From positions 1 through 35,175 of the forward strand of contig JAGGYI010000255.1 in the NCBI GenBank assembly GCA_021162655.1: a DNA stretch of 35,175 bases, in the 5' to 3' direction. Made by a program: the position numbers and the translations under genes. Position 1 is the stretch's first letter, and each line of letters begins with the position of its first letter. Positions 34,498 through 35,175 of the stretch are shown here, piece after piece. The notes below the pieces were generated by a model, which was given only the letters and a program-made list of their open reading frames with translations, was not told the DNA's origin and ran no database searches. This stretch comes from Anaerolineae bacterium (lineage in GTDB: Bacteria; Chloroflexota; Anaerolineae; UBA1429).

Positions 34498-34872
34498 ATG
34501 CGCAAGATTCGCATTACCGCAGGGGACGTTTCCGTAACGGCCTCGTTGAACGATTCAAAAACCGCTGAGGCTATCTGGAACGTCCTCCCTATCGAAGCGC
34601 GAGCCAATACATGGGGCGAAGAGATCTATTTCGGGATTCCGGTGCATCTCAAAGAGGAGAATGCTCAAGCGGTAGTAGAATTAGGAGACTTGGGCTATTG
34701 GCCTCCCGGGCATGCCTTTTGCATCTTTTTCGGACGCACTCCCGTCAGCCAAGGGAATGAAATTCGCCCAGCCAGCCCAGTGAACGTCTTTGGGAAAATC
34801 GAAGGAGATCCAACCGTCTTCACCAAGGTGCGCGACGGAGAACGCATCATTATCGAGAAAGTAGAAGAATAG
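34498..34872 (+). CDS. Cyclophilin-like fold protein (TM1367-like)
   Basis: NTWGEEIYFGIPVHL...GDLGYWPPGHAFCIFFGRTPVSQGNEIRPASPVNVFGKI; start at MRKIRI preceded by AAAGGAGAGG. Confidence 0.85.
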   Translation: MRKIRITAGDVSVTASLNDSKTAEAIWNVLPIEARANTWGEEIYFGIPVHLKEENAQAVVELGDLGYWPPGHAFCIFFGRTPVSQGNEIRPASPVNVFGKIEGDPTVFTKVRDGERIIIEKVEE

Positions 34873-34875
34873 CTT

Positions 34876-34891
34876 CCAAAAGATCTTTTGG
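34876..34891. repeat. 16-nt perfect palindrome CCAAAAGATCTTTTGG between convergent genes
   Basis: Lies between the stop of the cyclophilin-like gene (34872) and the stop of the Rrf2 gene (34895). Confidence 0.7.
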
Positions 34892-34894
34892 CCT

Positions 34895-35175
34895 CTAGTG
34901 CAAATACCCCTCAGGACCTCGACCGTTCCCATCGTGCTCGGCGAGGTCCTTTAACGTAGTTGCACTGAGGGTAGCAAGCAGCCTTTCCTGGGCCCTTTTG
35001 AGTACAGGGTAAAGGGCGCAGGTGGGCATCTTTTCACAGTTCTCTCCCGGGGCCAAGCAGCGGCTCAAAAAGATAGGGCCTTCAATAGCTTCAATAATCT
35101 CGCGTAGGGTAATCTCCTCAGGAGGACGTGCCAGGGAGAACCCCCCTTTCGCTCCCCGATGCGAGCGGACGATTC
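34895..35175 (-). CDS. Rrf2 family transcriptional regulator, N-terminus beyond window
   Basis: Not in ORF track. Own minus-strand translation: IVRSHRGAKGGFSLARPPEEITLREIIEAIEGPIFLSRCLAPGENCEKMPTCALYPVLKRAQERLLATLSATTLKDLAEHDGNGRGPEGYLH*; Rrf2 RGxxGGFxLAR and three Cys. Confidence 0.92.
   Translation of the reverse strand, partial: IVRSHRGAKGGFSLARPPEEITLREIIEAIEGPIFLSRCLAPGENCEKMPTCALYPVLKRAQERLLATLSATTLKDLAEHDGNGRGPEGYLH
34913..34950. repeat. 9-bp perfect inverted repeat AGGACCTCG-N20-CGAGGTCCT in the 3' end of the Rrf2 gene
   Basis: AGGACCTCG 34913-34921; CGAGGTCCT 34942-34950, followed on the plus strand by TTT. Confidence 0.65.

Noticed and set aside
1-35175. CRISPR arrays, tRNA/rRNA genes, transposases, phage or defence genes
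   Set aside because: No regularly spaced repeats, no cloverleaf-like segments noticed in the short intergenic gaps, and all sizeable ORFs are assigned to metabolic or housekeeping families.

Overview
The window is a gene-dense bacterial chromosomal segment with no CRISPR array, rRNA, tRNA or obvious mobile element. Positions 1-19308 are almost entirely minus-strand: glycosyltransferase, class V aminotransferase, a giant GNAT fusion, DUF512 protein, cmk, RsuA/RluB-type pseudouridine synthase, D-Ala-D-Ala carboxypeptidase, radA, clpC, a four-S1-domain protein, a duplicated-domain lipoprotein, an orphan SBP_bac_5 protein, secG and a PHP protein. One plus-strand steroid-5-alpha-reductase-like gene interrupts this block. 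Positions 19427-34872 are plus-strand: a DUF84 NTPase, an NAD epimerase and an LDH2-family oxidoreductase. These are followed by a DeoR-headed sugar/sugar-phosphate operon (RhaI-like isomerase, class II aldolase, a 584-aa MDR with an extra domain, a frameshifted SrlD-like SDR, MtlD, a PfkB-family 1-PFK). After that come a fused E1alpha-E1beta 2-oxoacid dehydrogenase, E2, a DUF4432 protein and a TM1367-like cyclophilin-fold protein. A truncated Rrf2 regulator closes the window on the minus strand. The most interesting items are: (i) the hybrid sugar-phosphate operon, its internal terminator and its single-nucleotide frameshift; (ii) a terminator/antiterminator-like leader between the S1 gene and clpC; (iii) a ClpC whose middle domain looks non-canonical; (iv) the GNAT plus beta-sandwich mega-fusion; (v) a eukaryote-like 5-alpha-reductase homologue. 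All family calls are from reading the translated sequence; no database search was run.
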